A DNA stretch of 64,000 bases from M3007 sp031398055. GTDB lineage: Bacteria; Bacteroidota; Bacteroidia; Chitinophagales; Saprospiraceae. Numbering within the stretch: the first letter of the stretch is position 1; each line of letters begins with the position of its first letter. The translations under genes were made by a program, and so were the position numbers. The stretch covers positions 6,883-70,882 of the forward strand of contig JANNMS010000127.1 of the NCBI GenBank assembly GCA_031398055.1. Reading direction: 5' to 3'. Below the pieces are notes generated by a model. The model was given only the letters and a program-made list of their open reading frames with translations, did not search any database and had not been told where the DNA came from. Below are positions 24,056 to 32,601 of the stretch, one piece after another.

Positions 24056-25015
24056 GTGCCGCACCAAACTTTTATTTCTGTCATTTCCGTCATCCAGACA
24101 CGAGCCGAAGCGGCGCGGCTGACCCTTTGGTTGTCCAAACTTTTTGCAGAACTGACGGCTAATTTTTCCGATTTCGAATTTGTTTTGGTCAACAACAACA
24201 GCGATTCCGAGGCCATCGAAAAAGCGATAAAACCACTGCCCGAAATCCTTCGGCAAAACATTTTTCAACTCAATTTATCGGCTCGGGTGAGCAAAGACAA
24301 TGCGATTTTGGCCGGCCTCGACCGCTCGAACGGCGATTACACCGTGATTTTTGAGTTTGATTTTGCCGAAAAACCGCAACTCGTCCCGCAACTTTGGGAC
24401 GCAACGCAGGCCGGTTTTGACATTGTTTACCTGCGGGCAGCCGAGCGAAAATTGCCGATTCATCATCGTTGGCTGTACTCGATTTTTTACGGGATTTTGC
24501 AAAAATATTCGCGGTTGCGGATTGACCCGCGCGCGCACCATTCGAGAATTATCAGCCGCCGGGCCTTGAATTCATTGTTGCGGTTGCGGGAAAACAGCCG
24601 GTATTTGAAAGCCATTTATTCGTTGGTGGGCTACAAAACGACCTCGATTGAGGTCGAAGAGCCACTTTTTAGCGACCCGGAAGTGAGTTTTGTGGAGCAT
24701 TTTCGCACGTCGCTGGTAGCGATTACGTCGTTTACCACATTTTTGCGGTCAGTTTTGCTTTGGATTTTTATGATGTCGGTGGTGTTTGCAGGTGCTGCTA
24801 TTTTTAATGCGGTGAAAGTGAAATTTTACGGCATCGATATTTTTGGAGAAATAGCGGAATCGCTTTCCGGATGGGCGTTTTTGGTGGTTTTGATGTCTAT
24901 TTTCTTTGCGATTACTTGTTTAAATTTGTACATCATGTCAATTTATCTGTCCAATATTTATCAGGAAATGAAAAATAGACCGCTTTATATTATTGAATCG
25001 GTGAAACGATATTGA
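24056..25015 (+). CDS. GT2-family glycosyltransferase with two membrane segments (GtrB/DPM1-like)
   Basis: This encodes 319 residues with a GTG start at 24056. The N-terminal GT-A domain has FISVISVIQTRAEA and FVLVNNNSDSEA, and FEFDFAEKP sits where GtrB-type enzymes have a DxD, so the metal-binding motif is divergent. Two hydrophobic helices near residues 230-260 and 275-300 match polyprenyl-phosphate glycosyltransferases, which load a sugar onto a lipid carrier at the membrane. The donor cannot be told. It closes the SCO1/reductase run and ends before a bidirectional terminator. Confidence 0.75.
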   Translation: MPHQTFISVISVIQTRAEAARLTLWLSKLFAELTANFSDFEFVLVNNNSDSEAIEKAIKPLPEILRQNIFQLNLSARVSKDNAILAGLDRSNGDYTVIFEFDFAEKPQLVPQLWDATQAGFDIVYLRAAERKLPIHHRWLYSIFYGILQKYSRLRIDPRAHHSRIISRRALNSLLRLRENSRYLKAIYSLVGYKTTSIEVEEPLFSDPEVSFVEHFRTSLVAITSFTTFLRSVLLWIFMMSVVFAGAAIFNAVKVKFYGIDIFGEIAESLSGWAFLVVLMSIFFAITCLNLYIMSIYLSNIYQEMKNRPLYIIESVKRY

Positions 25016-25048
25016 TTTATCTTTCTAAAAATGGTCATTTTTCAAAAT

Positions 25049-25092
25049 TAAAAAAAATCCCCAGCAAGCAACTGCCGGGGATTTTTTTTTAA
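25049..25092. terminator. Bidirectional terminator between the glycosyltransferase and RDD genes
   Basis: Stem AAAAAATCCCC / GGGGATTTTTT with loop AGCAAGCAACTGCC, flanked by A and T runs, between convergent genes. Confidence 0.85.
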
Positions 25093-25121
25093 TAATTTTT
25101 CCTAAAAAATGAAACTCGTTT

Positions 25122-25607
25122 TCAATTTTTCAAAACCAAAGTACCCGCGATCATGTCGTGCAACGCTTGTTTTTTCTCGGTGAACGGCTGCATCAAGTAG
25201 CCAATCAAAATGATTATCGCAGAAACAAATTTGGCGAGATACCTGCCGTAGGCGTTGAGAAATGAAATTCGCCCACCTTCCAAATTGGTCACTTTCATGC
25301 CGAGCACCTGTTTTCCGATGGTCGCCATTTTTTCAGATGATTCAAAATAGGCATAATAAAGACCTTGAATCACCCACAAAACACTGGAAACCTTCAAACT
25401 GCCCATCATCACGCCACTTGCTTCTTCCGGCGACATGGCCATAATTTCTTCTGATCCGGGGACGAACATTTGGGAAATGAAGTAACCGGGGATGCCGACA
25501 ATCAAACCGTCAATCAAGGCAGCGAGAAATCGCTCCCAAAAACCGCCGTACCGAAAGGACGAAAGCCCGTTTTCGGGAAAATCGAGAATTCTGTTGTGTT
25601 CTTCCAT
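25122..25607 (-). CDS. RDD-family membrane protein
   Basis: This encodes 161 residues from the ATG at 25607 (MEEHNRILDF). The RDD family pattern is clear: GGFWERFLAALIDGLIVG (Arg and Asp in helix 1), GKQVLGMKVTNLEGGRISFLNAYGRYLAK and MQPFTEKKQALHDMIAGTLVL at the end. Three or four membrane helices are predicted. RDD proteins are of mostly unknown function, some linked to ion or osmolyte transport. It has its own TACTTTGC promoter on the minus strand near 25650 and a terminator shared with the glycosyltransferase gene. Confidence 0.85.
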   Translation of the reverse strand: MEEHNRILDFPENGLSSFRYGGFWERFLAALIDGLIVGIPGYFISQMFVPGSEEIMAMSPEEASGVMMGSLKVSSVLWVIQGLYYAYFESSEKMATIGKQVLGMKVTNLEGGRISFLNAYGRYLAKFVSAIIILIGYLMQPFTEKKQALHDMIAGTLVLKN

Positions 25608-25695
25608 AAAGTAAAAATTGATTTTAGTTAATAAATGAAATGTTGGGGCAAAGTAGTTCGGTTTTTTTATCTGGGAACAAACATCCATGCAAAAT

Positions 25696-28600
25696 TTATT
25701 TTTTCCGCACCGCCACCTTCGTATCGTCCGCGTCCAACATCTCGACATAAAACTTTTTGAACGCAGCAAAATCCTTCGGCTCAATATATCGCTGCCGAAA
25801 AGTCACCTCGCGTTTTATCCGAACGCCGCCCGGCAGCGGTTCAAAAGTCAAAATGTACTCGCCAAATTCGCCGGACAAATGCACATTTTTCGGCATTTCC
25901 AAAAAAGTAAAACCATCCGGCAGCGTCAAATCCACCGTTTCGCGGACGGGCGCGAGTTCAAAAAGGTCATCCACATCCAATTGATTGTACCGAGTTCCGG
26001 CAAAAAGTGCGCGGTGCGTCGGTGTGGCGAGCGGCAACGGCAGCGGCATAATCCAAAAATTGCTCACCCTGTCGAGTTGGTTAAAACTTTTCAAACGCAG
26101 TTTCATGCGCAGCGGCTCGTTGATTTTTTCCAAATTTTCAAAAGTCAATTCCTCAAAATCGAGGTGCGTCAAAACGCCGCCGCCAAAATATTCAGACATC
26201 AATTTCCGCCGATCTTCCGGCGCGGCGGGAATCAATTCCTCGCGCCACCGACCCGCCGGACAGCCAAAATTAACCGTCGAAACATCCAAAATTAGATTTT
26301 CATCGGCATCCACTGTTGCTTTTCCTGTGATTTCGACACGGCTTTTTTCGGGGTCGAGCGCATGATTTGGCAGGCGAACCAACTGATTTTCACCGTCCCG
26401 GATCACCAAACCCCAAGCATCCGAGTCAAATTCGGGCACAATTCCGTTCGGATAATAATCGGTGGTGAGGTCTGCAAACCGCAATTTTCCATCCGAAAGT
26501 TGGTACGCCACGATGGCATGATTGAAACAATAAATCGCCGGACGCGGCTCGCGGCGGCTAAAACTGTGCGTTTCGGCCAAAGTAAACCACGCCTGAATCC
26601 CATTTTCACGCAGCAGCGAAATCATCAAAGTGGCGACATCCTTGCAATCGCCAACCTTCCCGGCGAGCGTCGCGCCCGGTTTTTTAGGCACATAACTCGT
26701 GTTCAAAAATGGCACAAAAGAATAATTTATCTCGCCGGTGATGAACGTGTGCAGCGTCTCGACAATCTCAGTTTCGGACATTCCGGGACGGACGAGTTGC
26801 CGTGCTTTTTCCAAAACTTCATAATTTGGCGCAGTCCGGCAGTACGTTTTTTGGTTGTACCACTTCACGATTTTCGTCCAATCGGGCGCATTTCCAACCA
26901 TCAACCACGAATAAACATCCAAATTTCCCGGCGAAGCCTCCTCGCGTTCCAGTTTTTCAACATTTTTCCAGACCCATTTCAACATTTTCAAATCGCCCGT
27001 GTCACGAGTCAAAGTCGGTTCGGCGGCGATTCGATTCGACGAAAAAAACAATTTCAAATCTTTTGGAACCAACATTTCCATCGTCGAAACGGCCACCGGC
27101 GCAGGCCACGAAAGCACTTCAAAAGCCAAAAACTCGCCCGGAACTTCATCTTTCATGCCCTGCTCGGCGTAGCCTTCGACCAAAATAATGTCGCCCGCCT
27201 GCAAATTTTTGAAAACCGCCGTCCGATAATCCAACGACGGCGACGTGACCGAGCCATCTTTTTTCAAAACTTTTGCCGAAGAAATCCGCCCAATGCCCCG
27301 AAAATCGGCCTCCGTCCAAGATTTCGCGCCCGCGTCGTTCAAAATATGGATGACCATTTTCCGCACCGCTTCGATTTTGTCCTCGTCTTTTTTGTAGGTC
27401 AATTGCTGCGAAAAAAGCGAAATCACCGATTCCTCGCCCCGATATTTTTCTTCCCACGCCTTGTTTTTGGCCGCTTCTTCGAGTGAAACCGTTTCAAAAT
27501 AGCCGTTGAATTTTTTACTGTTTTCCAATTTTTCGATTTTCCGGTCGAGACTGCCGCGCCCGTCGGCCAATTTTTCCGCCCGGCGGTACCATTTCAACGC
27601 CTCGGTTTCGTCCTTTTTTTCGATAAAAATATCGCCCATCGTTTCCAAAATATCCGTCGAATATGGCAAGTGCGGCAGCAGGTTTTGGTAAATCGCAAGT
27701 GCCTCGTCGTACTTTTCTTTTTCAAATAAAAACTTCGCTTTTTGGATTTTCCGGTTCGTGTTCCATGGCATGATTTTTATCAATTCGTCATGGATTTTTA
27801 AGACCTCGCTCGGCTTGTTTTTGGTTTTGTAAAACTCAATCAAGGTCGAATAATCGGTAAATGAAAAGCGCGTTTTCAACCTTTTTTGCGCGAGTTTAAA
27901 TTGTTTTTGACGGTCTTTGTCCGTCGTGGCTTTGTACGATTCCGGTTTGTAACTGTCATCTTCGAGGTATTCTTCGAGCCGTTCTTTCCATTTTTTGTCC
28001 TTGTTTTTTTCCAAAAATTGACGGACAAAACCTTTGACCTGCTCCTTTTTACCTTTCGATTTTAACTTATTTAAATAGGTGGAAATCAGTGGGAAATTGG
28101 TCGGCGAGAGCGACAACATTTTTTCCAACTGTCCCAAATATTCCGTCTCGTTTTGCTCGACATTTATTTTTTCGAGCCTCAAAAAATTGGCCGCGAGCGT
28201 CGGGCAGCGCACCGTGTCGAGTTCGGAAAGCAGGCCTTCGGCGCGGTCATCTTTGTCGTCGGCGGCGTAAAATTTGGCGAGCAGGAATTTTAGAAAAGCA
28301 GGTGACGGGTTGATTTTCAATTGGTTGGAAAAATATTCCTCGCCCGTTTCGTATTTTTCGGAAATGGCAAAAGCCTTCGCGAGCAGGTAATTTGATAGAT
28401 AATTTGAAGTTTTTTGGTCAATTTGGGCGGCCAAAAACATATTTTCAAATAACTCAACTTGCCATTTTGAATCCGCGGGTTGATATTTTCCCTCAAAATT
28501 CGAAGTCAAATCTTGCAAAGTTTCGCCCGTCGCCGGGTCGCAAAAACGAATCAAAAACTCCGTTTCATTTTGCCGCCGAAACCGCCCATTTCCCTGCGAA

Positions 28601-29541
28601 CGCCCGTACCGTTGCCGAAAATCCGAGTCCGGCGAATCATCCAAAACATCATTAAATGCCAGTGAAATTTTTGTTTCCGGGTCATCGTCCGGGAATTCCG
28701 ACAATTTTACCAACAACCGGTGCGTGCCTTTTGGCAAAACAAAAGTCGCAGATTCGAGGTCGGTGATTTTCGCGGTTTGGCGCGGTCGGTCGAGCAAAAT
28801 TTGGTCGTCGAGCCAGATTTTTACCGGTTCGTGGCGCGTCAAACGCAACTGAACCGTGCGCTCGGTTGCGTTTTCCAAAAACGTTTGGGCAAAAAATGTG
28901 GACATCCCGCGCTGCTCCGGCAACCGCCCAAAATCCACGAAACTGCCCGGCGGAAACATCCGGCGTTCGAGCCAACCGAACTCCGTGCCTTCTTCGTTTT
29001 TAAAAATTTGTGCTTTTGAAAATGGAGCAGTTTCAGGCAGATTTTTATCCAAAAAACCGCTGCCGCCGACATCCGAAAATGGCCCGGTCAAAAGCCACTG
29101 CCAATCTGGAATGACCTTTCGAAAAGCAATCGCCGACTCCTCGAATTTTCGATGGACAAACAAACTATCTGCCTGATTTAGAAGAAGTTGCGTGCGGATT
29201 TCGGGTGGCATCGGATGTGCCAAAACCTGCTCCGGTGTGCCGTCAAAAAGGTGTCCGAACAACCAAAAATGTCCCGATTTCCAATTTGAAACCATCAATT
29301 GGTTGGCAAATTTTTTATAATTTTCGTAATCGTGGACAGTCTCGGAAAGGAACATCAAGCCAACCAAAGCCGCCTCGTCGGACGGATTTTTTTTCAAATC
29401 AGCCTCAAAAACAGGTCGTGCTGCAACAAAATTATTTTGTTCAATCAACTGCCAGCCCGTCAAATTTTGGGTTTGGGCAAGCAGATTTTTGGAAAAAACG
29501 AACAGAAAAACGAGAGAAAAAAAGCGAGTGAATTTCATCAA
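25696..29541 (-). CDS. Large secreted TPR/transglutaminase-like protein (DUF3857)
   Basis: This encodes 1281 residues. A signal peptide (to about residue 22, LLAQ) is followed by an N-terminal TPR-rich region, a beta-sandwich (about 215-310, VQLRLTRHEPVKIWLDDQILL), further TPRs (about 400-680), a DUF3857-type domain (about 700-860), and a transglutaminase-like domain with the triad in GKVGDCKDVATL (C966), CFNHAIVAY (His) and RFADLTTDYYP (Asp). A C-terminal DUF3858-like beta domain completes it. The protein is periplasmic or surface-exposed; it could be a cysteine protease or crosslinking enzyme, but the activity is not established. It stands alone, divergent from the sialidase-like gene. Confidence 0.82.
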   Translation of the reverse strand: MMKFTRFFSLVFLFVFSKNLLAQTQNLTGWQLIEQNNFVAARPVFEADLKKNPSDEAALVGLMFLSETVHDYENYKKFANQLMVSNWKSGHFWLFGHLFDGTPEQVLAHPMPPEIRTQLLLNQADSLFVHRKFEESAIAFRKVIPDWQWLLTGPFSDVGGSGFLDKNLPETAPFSKAQIFKNEEGTEFGWLERRMFPPGSFVDFGRLPEQRGMSTFFAQTFLENATERTVQLRLTRHEPVKIWLDDQILLDRPRQTAKITDLESATFVLPKGTHRLLVKLSEFPDDDPETKISLAFNDVLDDSPDSDFRQRYGRSQGNGRFRRQNETEFLIRFCDPATGETLQDLTSNFEGKYQPADSKWQVELFENMFLAAQIDQKTSNYLSNYLLAKAFAISEKYETGEEYFSNQLKINPSPAFLKFLLAKFYAADDKDDRAEGLLSELDTVRCPTLAANFLRLEKINVEQNETEYLGQLEKMLSLSPTNFPLISTYLNKLKSKGKKEQVKGFVRQFLEKNKDKKWKERLEEYLEDDSYKPESYKATTDKDRQKQFKLAQKRLKTRFSFTDYSTLIEFYKTKNKPSEVLKIHDELIKIMPWNTNRKIQKAKFLFEKEKYDEALAIYQNLLPHLPYSTDILETMGDIFIEKKDETEALKWYRRAEKLADGRGSLDRKIEKLENSKKFNGYFETVSLEEAAKNKAWEEKYRGEESVISLFSQQLTYKKDEDKIEAVRKMVIHILNDAGAKSWTEADFRGIGRISSAKVLKKDGSVTSPSLDYRTAVFKNLQAGDIILVEGYAEQGMKDEVPGEFLAFEVLSWPAPVAVSTMEMLVPKDLKLFFSSNRIAAEPTLTRDTGDLKMLKWVWKNVEKLEREEASPGNLDVYSWLMVGNAPDWTKIVKWYNQKTYCRTAPNYEVLEKARQLVRPGMSETEIVETLHTFITGEINYSFVPFLNTSYVPKKPGATLAGKVGDCKDVATLMISLLRENGIQAWFTLAETHSFSRREPRPAIYCFNHAIVAYQLSDGKLRFADLTTDYYPNGIVPEFDSDAWGLVIRDGENQLVRLPNHALDPEKSRVEITGKATVDADENLILDVSTVNFGCPAGRWREELIPAAPEDRRKLMSEYFGGGVLTHLDFEELTFENLEKINEPLRMKLRLKSFNQLDRVSNFWIMPLPLPLATPTHRALFAGTRYNQLDVDDLFELAPVRETVDLTLPDGFTFLEMPKNVHLSGEFGEYILTFEPLPGGVRIKREVTFRQRYIEPKDFAAFKKFYVEMLDADDTKVAVRKK

Positions 29542-29693
29542 ATTTATTTTTCAGGTAAAACGGTGCTGGGTATTTTTTGGTTTTGAAAATGAAAATCAAA
29601 GGTAGTTTTTCGGAGGTTTCGCTAGCCTTGGTTTTTTATTTTCCAAAAAGCAAAACGGCCTTTCTACTTTCGTGCCTTCAAAAAAAGTTGAAA

Positions 29694-31031
29694 ATGCTGC
29701 GACATCTCATTCCTCTTTCCTCATTCCTCATTCCTTTTTTGCTTGGTTGCAAAACCCCAAAAACCGCCGCGAAAAACGACCAGTTTTCCCAACCCAAAAT
29801 TTTTAAAAACATAAAAATTGCCGAATCAAAACCCGGCGATAGTTATGGCCCCTGCGAGCCGAGCATCGCCATCAACCCACGAAATGTGAAAAATATCGTG
29901 GCCGGAGCGGTTTTGAATCGCGTTTATTTTTCAAATGACGGCGGCAAAAATTGGAAAGCCGACGAACTCCAAAGTTCGCTCGGCGTTTTCGGCGACCCGG
30001 TGGTTGTGGCAGATTGGAATAACGGTTTTTACTATGCCCACCTGTCCGACCCGGAAAAAAAAGGTTGGGCAAGTGACAAAATTTTGGACAGAATTGTGAT
30101 TCAAAAATCATCGGACGGCGGAAAATCGTGGTCGGATGGTTCGTTTTGCGGCAACCGACATCCAAAAGACCAAGACAAACATTGGCTCGTGTCTGACCCA
30201 AAAACCGATGAATTGCTTTGCACTTGGACTGAGTTTGACAAATACAATTCCGAAAATAAAGAAAAAGACCATTCCAGAATTTTGTTTTCAAAAAGCACAG
30301 ATAGCGGAAAATCATGGTCGGACGCGGTGGCCATCAATCAATTTGAGGGCGATTGTTTGGACGATGATTTCACAACCGAAGGTGCGACGCCAGCCTTCGG
30401 GCCGAACGGGGAAATTTACTGCGCTTGGGCTTTTGACAACAAAATCTGGTTCGACAAGTCGCTCGACGGCGGTAAAACTTGGTTGGAAAAAGACATTCTT
30501 GCCGCGGAACAGCCGGGCGGTTGGGCTTTCGATATTCCGGGGGTCAGTCGGTGCAACGGCATGCCGATTTTGGTTTGCGATTTGTCCAATTCGCCGAACC
30601 GTGGAACGCTTTATTTGAATTGGGGCGACCTGAAAAACGGCGTGGACGATGCCGATATTTGGCTTTCAAAAAGCACCGACGGCGGCAAAAATTGGTCAAA
30701 ACCGCTGCGCGTCAACGATGACAAACCGGGAAAACAGCAGTTTTTGCCTTGGCTTGCGGTTGACCAAACTTCGGGTTTTTTGTACTGCGTTTTTTATGAC
30801 CGCAGAAATTTTGACGATAAAAAAACCGACGTTTACGTGGCCGTCAGCCGCGACGGCGGGGCGAGTTTTGAAAATTTGAAAATCAGTGATTCGCCTTTTG
30901 ACCCGACGCAGGGCGTTTTTTTTGGTGATTACAACAACATTTCGGCGCACGCCGGGGTGGTCAGGCCCATTTGGACGCGGTTGGAAAATGGAAAATTGAG
31001 TATTTGGACGGCTTTGATGGATTTTAAATGA
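29694..31031 (+). CDS. Sialidase-like BNR-repeat lipoprotein
   Basis: This encodes 445 residues from the ATG at 29694, just after a TACTTTCG promoter-like box (about 29665). The lipoprotein signal ends PFLLGC. Asp-box (BNR) repeats are visible several times (SNDGGKNW, SSDGGKSW, STDSGKSW, SLDGGKTW, STDGGKNW, SRDGGASF), indicating a six-bladed beta-propeller of the sialidase superfamily. The catalytic Arg triad and Tyr of true sialidases are not evident to me, so glycosidase activity is unproven. The stop codon (TGA, 31029-31031) lies inside a heptamer repeat. Confidence 0.8.
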   Translation: MLRHLIPLSSFLIPFLLGCKTPKTAAKNDQFSQPKIFKNIKIAESKPGDSYGPCEPSIAINPRNVKNIVAGAVLNRVYFSNDGGKNWKADELQSSLGVFGDPVVVADWNNGFYYAHLSDPEKKGWASDKILDRIVIQKSSDGGKSWSDGSFCGNRHPKDQDKHWLVSDPKTDELLCTWTEFDKYNSENKEKDHSRILFSKSTDSGKSWSDAVAINQFEGDCLDDDFTTEGATPAFGPNGEIYCAWAFDNKIWFDKSLDGGKTWLEKDILAAEQPGGWAFDIPGVSRCNGMPILVCDLSNSPNRGTLYLNWGDLKNGVDDADIWLSKSTDGGKNWSKPLRVNDDKPGKQQFLPWLAVDQTSGFLYCVFYDRRNFDDKKTDVYVAVSRDGGASFENLKISDSPFDPTQGVFFGDYNNISAHAGVVRPIWTRLENGKLSIWTALMDFK

Positions 31032-31097
31032 ACGATGAACGATGAACTATGAACTTCGCGTGGTTCATCGTTCATCGTTCATCGTTCATAGTTTATA
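31028..31097. repeat. ATGAACG/ATGAACT heptamer inverted repeat
   Basis: ATGAACGATGAACG on the left mirrors CGTTCATCGTTCAT on the right around a short loop (cgcgtgg). It begins at the sialidase-like stop codon and ends just before the RsmB-type start. Confidence 0.85.
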
Positions 31098-31102
31098 AAA
31101 AA

Positions 31103-32320
31103 ATGATTGAACAAAAATTTCACCCAATCCTCGTCCGGTCGGTGGCGATGGCCTTGCAGTATATTTTCCGAGAAAACCAATACGCCGACAAAGTGATTGA
31201 AAAAACACTCCGCGAAAACCCAAAAGCAGGGGCTCGTGACCGTGCTTTTATCGCCGAAACGACTTACGAAATCGTCCGTTTTTACAGATTGTACGAGGCT
31301 GTTTTGGGGCAAGCACCCACGACTCCGACCGATTTTTGGCGGCTCGTTGGTGTTTATTTTATTGACAAAGGCCAAGAATTGCCGGCGTGGGCGGAATTTT
31401 ACTCGCTTCGACCTCGCGAAATTTTGGAAGAATTGTCTCAAATCAGAAAAAAACGGGTGCTCCGCGAAAGCATTCCCGATTGGATGGACGAACTCGGCGA
31501 ACGAGAATTGGGTGAAAAATGGGAGTCCGTTTTGCATGCCCTGAACCAGCCCGCGCAAGTTATTTTGCGAACCAATCGCCTTAAAACCAATCGTTTGGAT
31601 TTGCAAAAACAACTTTTAGCGGAAGGTTATCCCACGAAAATTTTGGGCGAAGAACCATCCGAGGCGTTGGTGTTGGAAAAACGGGCGAACGTATTTCGTA
31701 CCGAGGCTTTCAAAAATGGCTGGTTCGAGGTGCAGGATTTTAGCAGCCAGCAAGTCGCGCGTTTTTTGGACATCCATCCCGGCCAACGCGTCGTGGATGC
31801 TTGCGCCGGGGCTGGTGGAAAAACTTTGCACCTCGCCGCGCTGCTCGAAAACAAGGGAAATATCATTGCGATGGATACGCTCGCTTGGAAATTGGACGAG
31901 TTGAAAATCCGGGGTCGCCGAGCGGGCACTTCGAATATTCAGACCCGCGAAATCGAAAATTCAAAAACGATAAAACGCCTGCACGGAACTGCCGACCGTC
32001 TGCTTTTGGATGTGCCGTGCTCCGGCCTCGGCGTGCTGCGGCGCAATCCCGATTCGAAATGGAAATTGAAACCAGAATTTATCGAAAACATCAAAAAAAC
32101 GCAGGCCGAAATCCTTCAAAATTACAGCCCCATTTGCAAGGCAGGTGGGAAAATGGTGTACGCCACTTGTTCGATTTTGCCTTCCGAAAACCGCGAGCAG
32201 GTGGACAAATTTTTGGCTTCGGAAGCGGGCGCGGCGTTCCAATTTTTGGAAGAAAAAATTATTTTGCCTGAAAAAGATGGGTTTGATGGGTTTTACATGG
32301 CTTTGCTGGAAAAAATTTAA
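31103..32320 (+). CDS. RsmB/NOL1/NOP2-family rRNA (cytosine-5) methyltransferase
   Basis: This encodes 405 residues from the ATG at 31103. The N-terminal part is a NusB-like helical domain. The SAM-binding Rossmann domain has VVDACAGAGGKTLHLAAL (motif I), IIAMDTLAWKLDEL, and the two catalytic cysteine motifs LLLDVPCSGLGVLRRNPD (motif IV) and KMVYATCSILPSEN (motif VI). Proteins of this type methylate C5 of cytosine in 16S rRNA. A 37-bp hairpin and a terminator follow. Confidence 0.9.
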   Translation: MIEQKFHPILVRSVAMALQYIFRENQYADKVIEKTLRENPKAGARDRAFIAETTYEIVRFYRLYEAVLGQAPTTPTDFWRLVGVYFIDKGQELPAWAEFYSLRPREILEELSQIRKKRVLRESIPDWMDELGERELGEKWESVLHALNQPAQVILRTNRLKTNRLDLQKQLLAEGYPTKILGEEPSEALVLEKRANVFRTEAFKNGWFEVQDFSSQQVARFLDIHPGQRVVDACAGAGGKTLHLAALLENKGNIIAMDTLAWKLDELKIRGRRAGTSNIQTREIENSKTIKRLHGTADRLLLDVPCSGLGVLRRNPDSKWKLKPEFIENIKKTQAEILQNYSPICKAGGKMVYATCSILPSENREQVDKFLASEAGAAFQFLEEKIILPEKDGFDGFYMALLEKI

Positions 32321-32334
32321 ACTAAAAAAAGGGC

Positions 32335-32416
32335 TTTTGTCATTCTGGAAGAACCCGTCTCAACCCAGTTTACGTCGAAAAACTGGGTTGGGACGGGTTC
32401 TTCCAGAATGACAAAA
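32335..32416. repeat. 37-bp near-perfect hairpin after the methyltransferase gene
   Basis: Arms 32335-32371 and 32380-32416 pair with a single T/C mismatch; the loop is acgtcgaa. The stem is far longer than a terminator needs and contains the word GGAAGAACCCGTC. A separate terminator follows at once. Confidence 0.85.
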
Positions 32417-32450
32417 AAACGCCGCACTTTTTGAGTGTGGCGTTTTTTTA
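32412..32450. terminator. Bidirectional terminator
   Basis: Stem AAACGCCGCACT / AGTGTGGCGTTT with A and T runs on either side. It can serve the methyltransferase gene (plus) and the candidate small RNA (minus). Confidence 0.85.
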
Positions 32451-32519
32451 AGAAACCGACGCCAGATGCACCTTCAAAAAAGAAGTCCCCTGCTAAAACG
32501 TCCGAGGCGTTTCGGTTTA
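32413..32519 (-). ncRNA. Candidate small RNA divergent from the NagB-LmbE gene
   Basis: On the minus strand TACTTTTG (plus 32525-32532) is followed by about 105 nt and then the terminator at 32412-32450. The sequence between has no ORF but a closing stem (AAACCG / CGGTTT, then ACGCC / GGCGT) around an inner hairpin (ACTTC / GAAGGT). Promoter, structure and terminator together suggest a small RNA; no match to a known family is recognised. Confidence 0.4.
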
Positions 32520-32547
32520 CGCTACAAAAGTAAGGCTTTTCAAAAAT

Positions 32548-32561
32548 TTACGCAAGCGTAA
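32548..32561. promoter_or_regulatory. TTACGC-AA-GCGTAA dyad upstream of the NagB-LmbE gene
   Basis: Perfect 6-bp arms with a 2-bp centre, 41 bp upstream of the ATG. The form fits a dimeric repressor operator; the regulator is unknown. Confidence 0.45.
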
Positions 32562-32601
32562 GTTTTTTTCAGTTTTTAAAAATCAAATTTTTCAACCAAA
32601 A

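Noticed and set aside
26362..27486. Plus-strand ORF of 374 codons opposite the transglutaminase gene
   Set aside because: It has no domain features and very high Arg/Phe content, while the minus strand encodes a 1281-residue protein with a clear catalytic Cys/His/Asp set.
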